Assembly: GCA_020434085.1 (NCBI GenBank)
Contig: JAGRBM010000021.1
Span: forward strand, 1-7,933
DNA: 7,933 nt
Reading direction: 5' to 3'
From: Chrysiogenia bacterium
GTDB taxonomy: Bacteria > JAGRBM01
Shown here: piece by piece, positions 1 to 6,227 of the stretch
How the letters are laid out: each line of letters begins with the position of its first letter
Position numbering within the stretch: the first letter of the stretch is position 1
The notes under the pieces: model-generated
The model's database searches: none
Told to the model about the DNA's origin: nothing
The model's input: only the letters and a program-made list of their open reading frames with translations
Position numbers and translations under genes: made by a program

Positions 1-702
1 CGTGACCGGCGCGGGAAGACCACAACGCAGGTTCTCGGGGACCGATTCCTGAATCTTTTTGGGCTGCGCGAGTTTGAGATTCTTCATGATCTCCACGAAG
101 TCGTCCTCGCTCTTGTCCAGTCCCAAGCGCGCGTTGAACCTCTTTTCCTCGCCGACCGTCGTGACAGTCCGGCCCTTGTAGTCGTGACCGGGGTAGAGCT
201 TCGTCTCATCGGGCAGCGTGAAAATCTTTTCGCGCACCGAGCGGTAGAGCTTGCGTGAATCGCCCTGCTGGAAGTCGGTGCGGCCCGAGCCGCGGATGAG
301 CAGCGCGTCGCCGGTAAAGGCCATGGACTTGTCACCGGTCACATAGGTCACGCAGCCATTGGTGTGACCGGGCGTGGAGCGCACCTCGATCGTGCAGGCG
401 CCGAACTTCACGGTGTCGCCTTCGTCGACGGGGACATCGGCGCAGGGCGCGCCGCCATGTTTGCTCACAACGGTCTTTGCGCCAAGGCGGCCTCGCAGCA
501 CGCCGGCGCCGGTGATGTGGTCGGCGTGGACATGGGTATCGAGCACATAGAGCAGCTTGAGGCCCAGCTCCTCGATGAGCTGGACGTCGCGTTCGACCTG
601 GTCGCGGACCGGGTCGATGATGACGGCCTCGCGGTTCTGCTCGTCGGCGAGCAGGTAGGTGTAGGTAGAGGATTCGGGGTCGAAGAGCTGGCGAAACAAC
701 AT
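1..702 (-). CDS. Persulfide dioxygenase, ETHE1/SDO-type metallo-beta-lactamase fold (partial, C-terminus off the left edge)
   Basis: Non-heme iron enzyme that oxidises glutathione persulfide to sulfite and glutathione, normally cytoplasmic. The frame is open from the ATG at 702-700 to the window edge, giving 234 residues; bacterial family members are usually about 230-250, so only a few residues are missing unless a rhodanese domain is fused. The motif THVHADH is at residues 56-62, PGHT at 111-114, FTGDALL at 129-135, GRTDF at 140-144 and YPGHDYKG at 170-177. H57, H113 and D132 have the same spacing as the iron ligands H79, H135 and D154 of human ETHE1, and R141 matches R163. The usual Cys before GRTDF is Ser139. 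A clear AAGGAG (717-712) sits 9 bases before the ATG. The gene is divergent from the ArsR regulator gene, which probably controls it. A general glyoxalase II is less likely because the GRTDF and YPGHDYKG signatures are those of persulfide dioxygenases. Confidence 0.93.
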   Translation of the reverse strand, partial: MLFRQLFDPESSTYTYLLADEQNREAVIIDPVRDQVERDVQLIEELGLKLLYVLDTHVHADHITGAGVLRGRLGAKTVVSKHGGAPCADVPVDEGDTVKFGACTIEVRSTPGHTNGCVTYVTGDKSMAFTGDALLIRGSGRTDFQQGDSRKLYRSVREKIFTLPDETKLYPGHDYKGRTVTTVGEEKRFNARLGLDKSEDDFVEIMKNLKLAQPKKIQESVPENLRCGLPAPVT

Positions 703-764
703 GGTCTGTTTCTCCTTTCCCATGCGGGCGCTACCTCATTGCAATAGTGCCTCGCTACCTGGAA

Positions 765-793
765 ATAATATAACTGAATATTTATATTGTCAA
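765..793 (-). promoter_or_regulatory. Sigma-70-like promoter of the persulfide dioxygenase gene
   Basis: On the minus strand TTGACA (793-788) is a perfect -35 box. After a 17-base spacer comes TATTAT (770-765), which matches five of six consensus -10 bases. Transcription would start near 758, giving a leader of about 55 bases that contains the AAGGAG ribosome site. The -35 box overlaps the -35 box of the opposite promoter. Assigned from sequence match only. Confidence 0.7.
767..788. promoter_or_regulatory. Candidate ArsR operator (inverted repeat)
   Basis: The seven-base arms AATATAA (767-773) and TTATATT (782-788) are perfect reverse complements around an 8-base centre. AT-rich imperfect dyads of this size are typical ArsR/SmtB operators. 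The repeat fills the spacer of the minus-strand promoter, touches its -10 and -35 boxes, and reaches the first bases of the plus-strand -35 box. A dimer bound here should block the dioxygenase promoter and probably the regulator's own. A second pair, GAATAT (776-781) and ATATTC (800-805), overlaps it and could be another site. The role is inferred from position. Confidence 0.55.
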
Positions 794-814
794 GTATCGA
801 TATTCTGCTATACT
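787..814 (+). promoter_or_regulatory. Sigma-70-like promoter of the ArsR-family regulator gene
   Basis: TTGTCA (787-792), a 16-base spacer and TATACT (809-814) form a good sigma-70 promoter. The expected start near 821 leaves a leader of about 39 bases before the ATG at 860. This also rules out the in-frame ATG at 701 as the translation start, because it lies upstream of the promoter. The spacer contains the 8-base palindrome TATCGATA (795-802). Confidence 0.68.
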
Positions 815-859
815 GCCCCTGTCGCCGCTGAGTCTTCCGCCGGCGACCAGGAAACAACG

Positions 860-1195
860 ATGGCACGAGCACTCAAAATCCTGACCGAAGGCGGCTTTGA
901 GGCCGTCGCGCAGCGCTTTCGCCTGATGGGCGATCCGCTTCGCCTGCGGCTTCTCAACTGCCTGCGCGAGGGTGAGCGCACCGTGGGCGAGCTCGTGGGC
1001 GCCACCGGCGCCAGCCAGCCCAATGTCTCCCGACACCTGTCCCTGCTCTACCAGAACGGGCTCGTCACCCGCCGCCAGGAAGGCAACTGCGTCTATTACG
1101 GCGTGGCCGATCCGGGAATTTTCGAAGTCTGTGACGTGGTATGCAGCGGCCTGGAGCGCGATCTCGACGCACGTCGCAAGGTTTTTACCCGCTAG
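860..1195 (+). CDS. ArsR/SmtB-family winged-helix repressor, probably thiol or sulfur responsive
   Basis: A 111-residue DNA-binding protein, the usual length for ArsR repressors, which bind operators as dimers and release DNA on metal binding or thiol modification. The helix-turn-helix lies at about residues 41-68, with the recognition helix around SQPNVSRHLSLL (52-63). The wing is at about 69-82 (RRQEGNCVYY). Cysteines are at 34, 77, 91 and 95; the last two form CDVVC in the C-terminal helix, where ArsR sensors often place ligands. The sulfide sensors SqrR/BigR use a cysteine pair placed differently: residue 33 (Asn) here aligns with the first SqrR cysteine, with Cys34 next to it. The start at 860 is chosen because it lies downstream of the promoter, follows an AGGAAA and gives normal family length. 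The divergent persulfide dioxygenase suggests reactive sulfur as inducer, but a metal ligand cannot be excluded. Confidence 0.88.
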   Translation: MARALKILTEGGFEAVAQRFRLMGDPLRLRLLNCLREGERTVGELVGATGASQPNVSRHLSLLYQNGLVTRRQEGNCVYYGVADPGIFEVCDVVCSGLERDLDARRKVFTR

Positions 1196-3570
1196 GTTTG
1201 CAGGGAATCCGCCGGCTCAATCCAGCGCGCAATTGCCGCCTTGAGCTGCTGCATTCCAAACGGTTTCTGCAGAAAGCCCGCCGGCCGGTGCGACCCGAAC
1301 TGGCTGAGGGTGTCTTCTTCGGCGTAGCCGCTCATCAGAATAACCGGCAGGTCCGGGCATTCGTGAAGCAGCGCCTTGAAGGTTTCCGGCCCGCTCCAGT
1401 CGGGCATGGTCATATCCAGAAGTGCAAAGACGGGCAGTTGCCCTTTGCGGTGATCGCGCAGGTATTGCACCAGCCTGGCGCCCGACTCAAAGAGCAGCAC
1501 CTCATAGCCCAGCCGCGCCAGCAGCTCGCGCGTGGCAATACGCACATCGGTCTCGTCATCCACCACCGCCACCGGACCACGTGTGGCTTCCCCTGCAGGC
1601 GCCTCCGGCGTCGGCTTTGTTTCGCGCCTGCGCTCGTGCGCCTCCGCATCAGTGGCGGAGAACACCGGCAGGTAGACTTCGAAACACGAGCCCCCGCCCC
1701 TCTGCGTGCTGACCTGCAGGCCGCCGCGGTGGGACTTCACGATGCCCAGCGTCGCGGCAAGGCCGAGGCCGCGGCCCGCGAACTTCGTGGTGAAAAAGGG
1801 ATCGAAGAGCCGTTCGAGCGTCGCCTGGTCCATGCCGCTGCCGGTATCGCGCACTTCGAGCTTGACGTAGTCGCCTTCGTCGAGCCCCTGCCCCACCCGA
1901 AGCCGGGTGAGATCATCCGAGCCCAGATGCGCTTTCGAGGTGCGCAGAACAATGTCGCCGCGTTCTTCACCGATCGCCTCTGAGGCGTTGACGATCAGGT
2001 TCATCACCACCTGCCGGATCTGCGTGGCGTCGGCATGAACCGCGGGCAGGTCGGGATCGAACTCGAACGCGAGCTGCACCGACTTGCCGATGGAAACCTG
2101 CAGCAGGTCCGCCATTTCGCGGGTGAGTTCGTTGAGGCTCACTGCGTCCTGCAGCACAGCGCTGCGTCCCGAGTAGGCCAGCAGTTGCTGGGTGAGGTCG
2201 GCCGCGCGGCGCGCCGCCGTCTCCACCGCTTTGACGTACTGGTAGCTGGGTGCATCCGGTGGCAGATCCAGCAGGGTCAGCGAGGCGTTACCCAGAATGG
2301 TCATGAGCATGTTGTTGAAGTCGTGCGCAATGCCGCCGGCGAGCACGCCCAGGCTCTCGAGTTTCTGGGATTCGAGCAGCTTGCGCTCGAGCCGCAGCCG
2401 GTCTTCCTCCACCTGTTTGCGTTCGGTCAGGTCGCGCACGAAGGCACACAGGTAGGGCGTCTCATCAAAAATGAGGAAGCTCTGCTTGATCTCCACCGGG
2501 AACTTCGAACCATCCTTGCGCTGGTGGATCGTCTGGAAAGTCAGGCTCCCGTATTCTTCCATGCGCTTCCACAGGTTCTCCCAGTTCGTTCCATCCCAGC
2601 GCGGCGAGAATTTGTCCACCGTGGCGCCGATCAGTTCCTCGCGTGCGTATCCGAGCGCATTGCACGCTTGCGCATTGACCGAAGTGATCTTGCCATCCTC
2701 ACCGATCCAGAAGATCGAATCGGCGGCGTTTTCGACCGAATACTCGGTAAAGCGCAGCGCGGACTCGATCACCTGGCGCTTGGCCACTTCCTCCTGCAGT
2801 TCATGGTTGGCCTGACGCAGTTCTTCGGTGCGCTCTTCGACGCGATGTTCGAGCTGCTGCTGCGAAGCCTCCAGCGCCGAGGTCAGCCGCGTGAGCTCGA
2901 CGTTGGCCTCGGCGAGTCCTTGCTCGCGAAGGCGCCAGCGGTCGATCATGTAGGCGAAGACGATCACCATCGTGAGCATCAAGACCATCAGATAGAGCTC
3001 GTTCCACCAGTTGACCTGCAGGGCCGGTGCCATCGAACGCGCGGCCGAGTAGAACGGCGCGTAGGTCTCGTACCCATAGAGTGAGAGAACCGGTCCGGCC
3101 TCGTAGAGCACGAAGAACAGAACGAGCCCAGCGCCGACCACCCACCATTCGACGATGACCATGAGCACCAGGGTCACGCCAACCATGGAGATCCACAGGG
3201 CTGCGTCGATCGGCGCATAAAACCACCCCGAGACCGCGATCGTGAAGTACCAGTAGACGCAGGTGAGCCACAGGAACCAGCGCGCATCGGGTTTGTACTT
3301 GCGCAACCAGAACGAAATCAGAAGTAGCGGATACCAGGGCAGATGCCGGCCCCAGTCGACGAACCAGCGAACCGCATCAAGGTCCCGTGTGATTTCCAGA
3401 GGGGTCGTGCGGTTGCGCGCCTCGACGACGAAGAGAAACTGGAAGAAGATGGTCGTGGAAATGATCAGCAACGCGCGGCTGGCGTAGCTCCATTCGAGCG
3501 GATTGCCGAACAGGTCGAAGACCCGGAGCATCCACCCCTGACGCGCGTCATCTCTTTGCTGCTCGCTCAA
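1192..3570 (-). CDS. Membrane-bound hybrid sensor histidine kinase (six TM, coiled coil, PAS, HisKA, HATPase, REC)
   Basis: A 792-residue signalling protein that should autophosphorylate on His and pass the phosphate to its own receiver domain. About six hydrophobic segments (30-49, 78-90, 97-118, 121-140, 142-158, 190-209) form the sensor region, which I cannot assign to a named MASE or 7TM class. A charged coiled coil (211-270) follows, then a PAS domain (about 272-385). HisKA has the phosphoacceptor H416 in GGIAHDFNN. The ATPase has N-box N524 and N528, DTGSGM at 575-580 and GRGLGL at 599-604. The C-terminal REC domain (about 666-785) keeps D671, D672, phosphoacceptor D719, S747 and K769, so both halves look active. 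The start is TTG at 3570-3568, supported by GGGAG (3579-3575) four bases upstream and by the overlap with the TPR gene stop; the ATG at residue 14 is an alternative. The stop overlaps the convergent regulator stop. Confidence 0.93.
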   Translation of the reverse strand: MSEQQRDDARQGWMLRVFDLFGNPLEWSYASRALLIISTTIFFQFLFVVEARNRTTPLEITRDLDAVRWFVDWGRHLPWYPLLLISFWLRKYKPDARWFLWLTCVYWYFTIAVSGWFYAPIDAALWISMVGVTLVLMVIVEWWVVGAGLVLFFVLYEAGPVLSLYGYETYAPFYSAARSMAPALQVNWWNELYLMVLMLTMVIVFAYMIDRWRLREQGLAEANVELTRLTSALEASQQQLEHRVEERTEELRQANHELQEEVAKRQVIESALRFTEYSVENAADSIFWIGEDGKITSVNAQACNALGYAREELIGATVDKFSPRWDGTNWENLWKRMEEYGSLTFQTIHQRKDGSKFPVEIKQSFLIFDETPYLCAFVRDLTERKQVEEDRLRLERKLLESQKLESLGVLAGGIAHDFNNMLMTILGNASLTLLDLPPDAPSYQYVKAVETAARRAADLTQQLLAYSGRSAVLQDAVSLNELTREMADLLQVSIGKSVQLAFEFDPDLPAVHADATQIRQVVMNLIVNASEAIGEERGDIVLRTSKAHLGSDDLTRLRVGQGLDEGDYVKLEVRDTGSGMDQATLERLFDPFFTTKFAGRGLGLAATLGIVKSHRGGLQVSTQRGGGSCFEVYLPVFSATDAEAHERRRETKPTPEAPAGEATRGPVAVVDDETDVRIATRELLARLGYEVLLFESGARLVQYLRDHRKGQLPVFALLDMTMPDWSGPETFKALLHECPDLPVILMSGYAEEDTLSQFGSHRPAGFLQKPFGMQQLKAAIARWIEPADSLQT

Positions 3571-4106
3571 GACTCTCCCTCGCCCCGTTCGGCAGGCTCC
3601 AGCTCCGCCATTGCTCCCTCGATCGCCTCGACCAGTTCCGCGTTCTGGCTTTCGCTGCGCTCGATTGCCGCGAGCGCAAGGTGGTAGTGCCGCCGGGCCT
3701 CGTCCAGGTCGCCGCGATGGGTCCAGATCTCGCCAAGGTCCTTGAGGTCCCTGGCCACCTGCTCGTGATACTCACCCAGCGCGCGGCGCCGTGCGACCAC
3801 GGCCTTTGCCATCAGCGACTCGGCCCGTTCCCAGTCGGCGTCGGCGAAGTAGAGCGCTCCGAGCGCGGCATAGCTCTCGGCGCGGCGCGGATCGTCGGCA
3901 TGGAATGTCGCGGCCCTGCCGATGGCGTGGGTCAGGCAGCGCTCGGCCAGCGAGAGGCGCCCGCGACTCTGATAGCCACGCGCCCAGTCCATGAGCTGCG
4001 CCCAGTCGGCCACGTCCCAGCGCCGTTCGAGCCGCCGGTGCGTGACCAGCCCCACGACCATGAAGCCGACCACGCAGAACAGAATGATGTCGACCAGCAA
4101 GTCCAT
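3567..4106 (-). CDS. Membrane-anchored TPR protein, partner gene of the hybrid kinase
   Basis: A 179-residue protein with one N-terminal hydrophobic segment (about 4-21, an uncleaved anchor followed by Arg-rich HRRLERR) and a helical tail. The tail holds about three tetratricopeptide-like units: around 33-66 (YQSRGRLSLAERCL), 76-110 (AALGALYFADADWERAESL) and 118-150 (DLKDLGEIWTHRGDLDEARRHYHLAL). TPRs bind other proteins. By the positive-inside rule the TPRs should face the cytoplasm, where they could contact the kinase. Its stop TGA (3569-3567) overlaps the kinase start TTG (3570-3568), so the two are probably translationally coupled and made from one message. The ATG at 4106-4104 has only a weak ribosome site; a TAGAAT nearby could be a -10, but no good -35 is seen. 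Specific function unknown. Confidence 0.85.
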   Translation of the reverse strand: MDLLVDIILFCVVGFMVVGLVTHRRLERRWDVADWAQLMDWARGYQSRGRLSLAERCLTHAIGRAATFHADDPRRAESYAALGALYFADADWERAESLMAKAVVARRRALGEYHEQVARDLKDLGEIWTHRGDLDEARRHYHLALAAIERSESQNAELVEAIEGAMAELEPAERGEGES

Positions 4107-4163
4107 AGGATAGGGATTCTACACCAGAGTTACAGGCCGCGTGCAGCCCGATTCCATCGATGG

Positions 4164-4195
4164 TGCCCCAATGTTGACACCGTAAACTTGGGGCA
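4164..4195. promoter_or_regulatory. Nested inverted repeats in the TPR/reductase divergent gap (candidate operator)
   Basis: The outer arms TGCCCCAA (4164-4171) and TTGGGGCA (4188-4195) are perfect 8-base reverse complements. Their spacer contains an imperfect 15-base dyad at 4173-4187 of the form GTTnACnnnGTnAAC, a size and shape typical of TetR-family operators, several of which control fatty acid degradation genes. The inner dyad covers the reductase -35 box, so binding should regulate that gene and perhaps the divergent TPR-kinase operon. No regulator gene for it is visible here. Assignment to a family is inference. Confidence 0.5.
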
Positions 4196-4202
4196 ATAGC
4201 CT
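4174..4202 (+). promoter_or_regulatory. Possible promoter of the dienoyl-CoA reductase gene
   Basis: A perfect -35 box TTGACA (4174-4179) is followed after 17 bases by TAGCCT (4197-4202), a poor -10 (three of six). A weak -10 with a good -35 inside an operator would suit a regulated or activator-assisted promoter. Transcription would begin near 4209, giving a leader of about 70 bases with two GC-rich hairpins: CGCGCGC/GCGCGCG at 4214-4231 and CCCGC/GCGGG at 4240-4255. Confidence 0.4.
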
Positions 4203-4276
4203 CCCCCCACTGCCGCGCGCCAGGGCGCGCGCCGGATGACCCGCCACGATGCGGGCCTCCAGATGAGGGGAAAATC

Positions 4277-5170
4277 ATGGAAATGTTTCGCGACGACCTG
4301 CTCAAGGGCAAACGCATTCTGGTGACCGGCGGCGGCACGGGCCTGGGCCGGGTGATGACGGAGAAGTACGCCAGGCTCGGCGCCGAGGTGGTCATCTGGG
4401 GCCGCCGCTCGGGCGTGCTGGCCGAGACCGCCGAAGAGATCATGCGCGAACACGGCGGCAAGGTGATCCCTATGGCCTGCGACATCCGCAACGCCGATGA
4501 GATCGCCGCGCGCGTCGATGAGATCTGGAGCGGCGGGCCGCTCGACGGGCTGGTGAACAATGCCGCCGGCAACTTCATCTCCCCCACCAAGGACCTCTCG
4601 GCCAACGCCTTCAACGCCATTGCGAGCATCGTCTTCCACGGCACCTTCAACACCACGAACACCGTGGGCAAGAAGTGGCTCGAGGAAGGCCGCAAGGGGA
4701 GCATCATCTCCATTCTGGTTACCTGGGTGTGGACGGGCTCTCCCTTTGTCGTGCCCTCGGCCATGAGCAAGTCGGGCATCAACGCCATGACCAAGTCGTT
4801 GGCCGTCGAGTGGGGTCCCCACCGCATTCGCCTCAACGCCATCGCGCCGGGTCCCTTCCCGACGAAGGGTGCGTGGGAGCGGCTCAACCCCCAGAGCGGG
4901 AGCAAGGGCGGCGACGCGGCCAACGATTACTCCCAGTCCATCCCGATGGGCCGCGTGGGTGAGATGAGCGAGCTGGCCAACCTGGCCGCGTTCCTCATGG
5001 CTGATGGGTGCGAGTATCTGACCGGTCAGACCATCGCCATCGACGGCGCGCAGTGGATGATGGGCGGCGGCACTTTCAGCCGCCTGCTCCAGCTCACCGA
5101 CGAGCAGTGGGCCGCCATTCGCGAGACCATCAAGTCCACCAATGCCAAGGACAAGGCCGCACGCGGCTAG
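4277..5170 (+). CDS. 2,4-dienoyl-CoA reductase of the short-chain dehydrogenase family (DECR1-like)
   Basis: A 297-residue Rossmann enzyme expected to reduce 2,4-dienoyl-CoA with NADPH, an auxiliary step in beta-oxidation of unsaturated fatty acids. The cofactor loop GGGTGLG is at 18-24, with R43 and R44 after beta-2 positioned to hold the NADP phosphate. NNAAGNFISP (94-103), FVVPSA (157-162) and PGPFPTKGA (191-199) are the DECR signature and argue against peroxisomal-type trans-2-enoyl-CoA reductase. N99, S161 and K165 match human DECR1 N148, S210 and K214 with identical spacing. The residue at the Tyr199 position is Trp150 (codon 4724-4726, TGG), an unusual change at a catalytic position. 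The start is supported by GAGGGG ending 6 bases before the ATG. It is a single-gene unit, divergent from the TPR-kinase operon and closed by a strong stem-loop. Confidence 0.9.
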   Translation: MEMFRDDLLKGKRILVTGGGTGLGRVMTEKYARLGAEVVIWGRRSGVLAETAEEIMREHGGKVIPMACDIRNADEIAARVDEIWSGGPLDGLVNNAAGNFISPTKDLSANAFNAIASIVFHGTFNTTNTVGKKWLEEGRKGSIISILVTWVWTGSPFVVPSAMSKSGINAMTKSLAVEWGPHRIRLNAIAPGPFPTKGAWERLNPQSGSKGGDAANDYSQSIPMGRVGEMSELANLAAFLMADGCEYLTGQTIAIDGAQWMMGGGTFSRLLQLTDEQWAAIRETIKSTNAKDKAARG

Positions 5171-5194
5171 GCCGGCAAGTGTCTGGAATACGTG

Positions 5195-5222
5195 AAAGGG
5201 CGACGCTTGCGTCGCCCTTTTT
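5195..5222. terminator. Bidirectional intrinsic terminator between convergent genes
   Basis: A perfect 11-base stem, AAAGGGCGACG (5195-5205) with CGTCGCCCTTT (5210-5220), closes on a CTTG loop and runs into a T-tract on the plus strand. It lies 24 bases after the reductase stop. The A-rich left arm gives a short T-run on the minus strand too, so it can also end the convergent gene, whose TAA stop (5223-5221) falls within the T-tract. Confidence 0.9.
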
Positions 5223-6102
5223 ACTTCTTGAGCGGTGGCGGCTCGGTGGGCTCCGAACCCTTGGGGATGTCGGGCGAGCCGAGCTTGCCGTAGCCGATCA
5301 CGCCCTCGACCTGCAGGAAGTGGCGCAGCCAGTTCTCGTCGAGGAAGGCCAGATCCTGGAAGAGCCCGCTTGCCCCGCCGAGGGTCTCCTCCATCGGCCC
5401 GAGCAGGCGCGCCGATCGATCGAAGAGCGCCGGCAGGTCGCGCCCCTCGGCAAAGGCGCGGGTATCGCCCATCACCGCGCGCAGGTCGATGAGCAGGGGC
5501 TGCATCTGGGTCATCACGAGGCTCGCCTGACTGAGCAGCGGCGTCGCCTCGCGCAGGAAAGGTGCGGCCTCCTCAAACACGGGACCGGCCTTGTCGGCGG
5601 CGACCAGCGCGGGTTCCATCCGGGTGAGAATGTCGTGAAGCTGCGCGGTGAACATCTGCAGCTCGGTGAGCATGGGGTCGATCTTCGTCATCATCCCCTG
5701 GGCCTGGGTGAGCGTCGGGGTGAGCTGTTCGAGCGCTGCGCCGAGCTTGACCATGAACTCGGGGAGCTGTTCGAGCACGCGCTCGACCTTGGGAAAGACA
5801 TTGGGCAGTCCCAGCAACTCGTCCAGGGCGCGGGGCTTGTCCCCATGCGGGCGATCGGGCCGGAACATGGGATGGAGCTCGTCCATGGACTGGGCGATCT
5901 CGGGATTGCGCTGGGCCATCACGGCGACCGAGCCAAGGCCCGAGAACACCAGAATGAGCAGCAGCCAGGGCCCGATGCTGCCGCGCCGCAGCAGCGCGGG
6001 CAGGCCCACAAAGATGATCGCCGCCGCCGTGGCCACCCCCAGAAAGAAGATGGCCTTGACGAAATAGGGATCGTTCCATGCCGCGGGACTGACCGGACCC
6101 AC
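5221..6102 (-). CDS. Unknown protein with two membrane segments and a proline-punctuated helical domain
   Basis: A 293-residue protein I cannot place in a family. Two hydrophobic segments (about 15-38 and 43-63) are joined by a short loop with RR at 39-40. The positive-inside rule puts that loop in the cytoplasm and the long C-terminal part in the periplasm. Residues about 95-240 are amphipathic helix rich in Leu, Met and Gln and broken by prolines at 114, 129, 143, 164, 174, 181, 188 and 202, often as PLL or PAL. This resembles the helical tails of MCE/MlaD lipid-transport proteins, but no MCE domain is visible, so that link is only a suggestion. The C-terminus is Pro and charge rich (PTEPPPLKK). 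It starts with GTG, supported by AAGGAG (6117-6112) 9 bases upstream. It is divergent from the channel gene. Confidence 0.82.
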   Translation of the reverse strand: MGPVSPAAWNDPYFVKAIFFLGVATAAAIIFVGLPALLRRGSIGPWLLLILVFSGLGSVAVMAQRNPEIAQSMDELHPMFRPDRPHGDKPRALDELLGLPNVFPKVERVLEQLPEFMVKLGAALEQLTPTLTQAQGMMTKIDPMLTELQMFTAQLHDILTRMEPALVAADKAGPVFEEAAPFLREATPLLSQASLVMTQMQPLLIDLRAVMGDTRAFAEGRDLPALFDRSARLLGPMEETLGGASGLFQDLAFLDENWLRHFLQVEGVIGYGKLGSPDIPKGSEPTEPPPLKK

Positions 6103-6121
6103 CGACTCTTACTCCTTGCCC

Positions 6122-6150
6122 TTGGAAGCTACTGCGCAACAGCGTAACAT
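6122..6150 (+). promoter_or_regulatory. Possible promoter of the MscS-family channel gene
   Basis: TTGGAA (6122-6127), a 17-base spacer and TAACAT (6145-6150) each match four of six consensus bases. The start would be near 6157, leaving a leader of about 70 bases. No convincing minus-strand promoter for the divergent membrane protein gene was found in the same gap. Confidence 0.35.
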
Positions 6151-6227
6151 CTTGGCCGTTCAAGAGAAACCGGTCGCTTGAGGATCAAACAAGCCGGCCG
6201 AGGGGGAGTCGGGGCACAACCGCCGCA

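Noticed and set aside
701-859. A longer version of the ArsR regulator starting at the in-frame ATG at 701
   Set aside because: It would add 53 residues unlike the family, overlap the dioxygenase start, and begin upstream of the good promoter at 787-814.
2035-3084. A 349-residue open frame on the plus strand
   Set aside because: It is fully antisense to the kinase, whose conserved domains cover the same region. It has no recognisable domain; GC-rich coding DNA often leaves such frames open.
3772-4923. A 383-residue minus-strand frame overlapping the reductase and the TPR gene
   Set aside because: It runs through two well-supported genes and the promoter gap in a different frame and has no recognisable motifs.
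5008-6147. A 379-residue open frame on the plus strand
   Set aside because: It crosses the end of the reductase, the strong terminator and the antisense of the membrane protein gene, and its sequence is low-complexity and rich in His, Arg and Gly.
6160-6181. A TCAAG/CTTGA inverted repeat in the channel leader as an operator
   Set aside because: The arms are only five bases, and the internal ACCGGT palindrome has a different centre, so chance is a good explanation.
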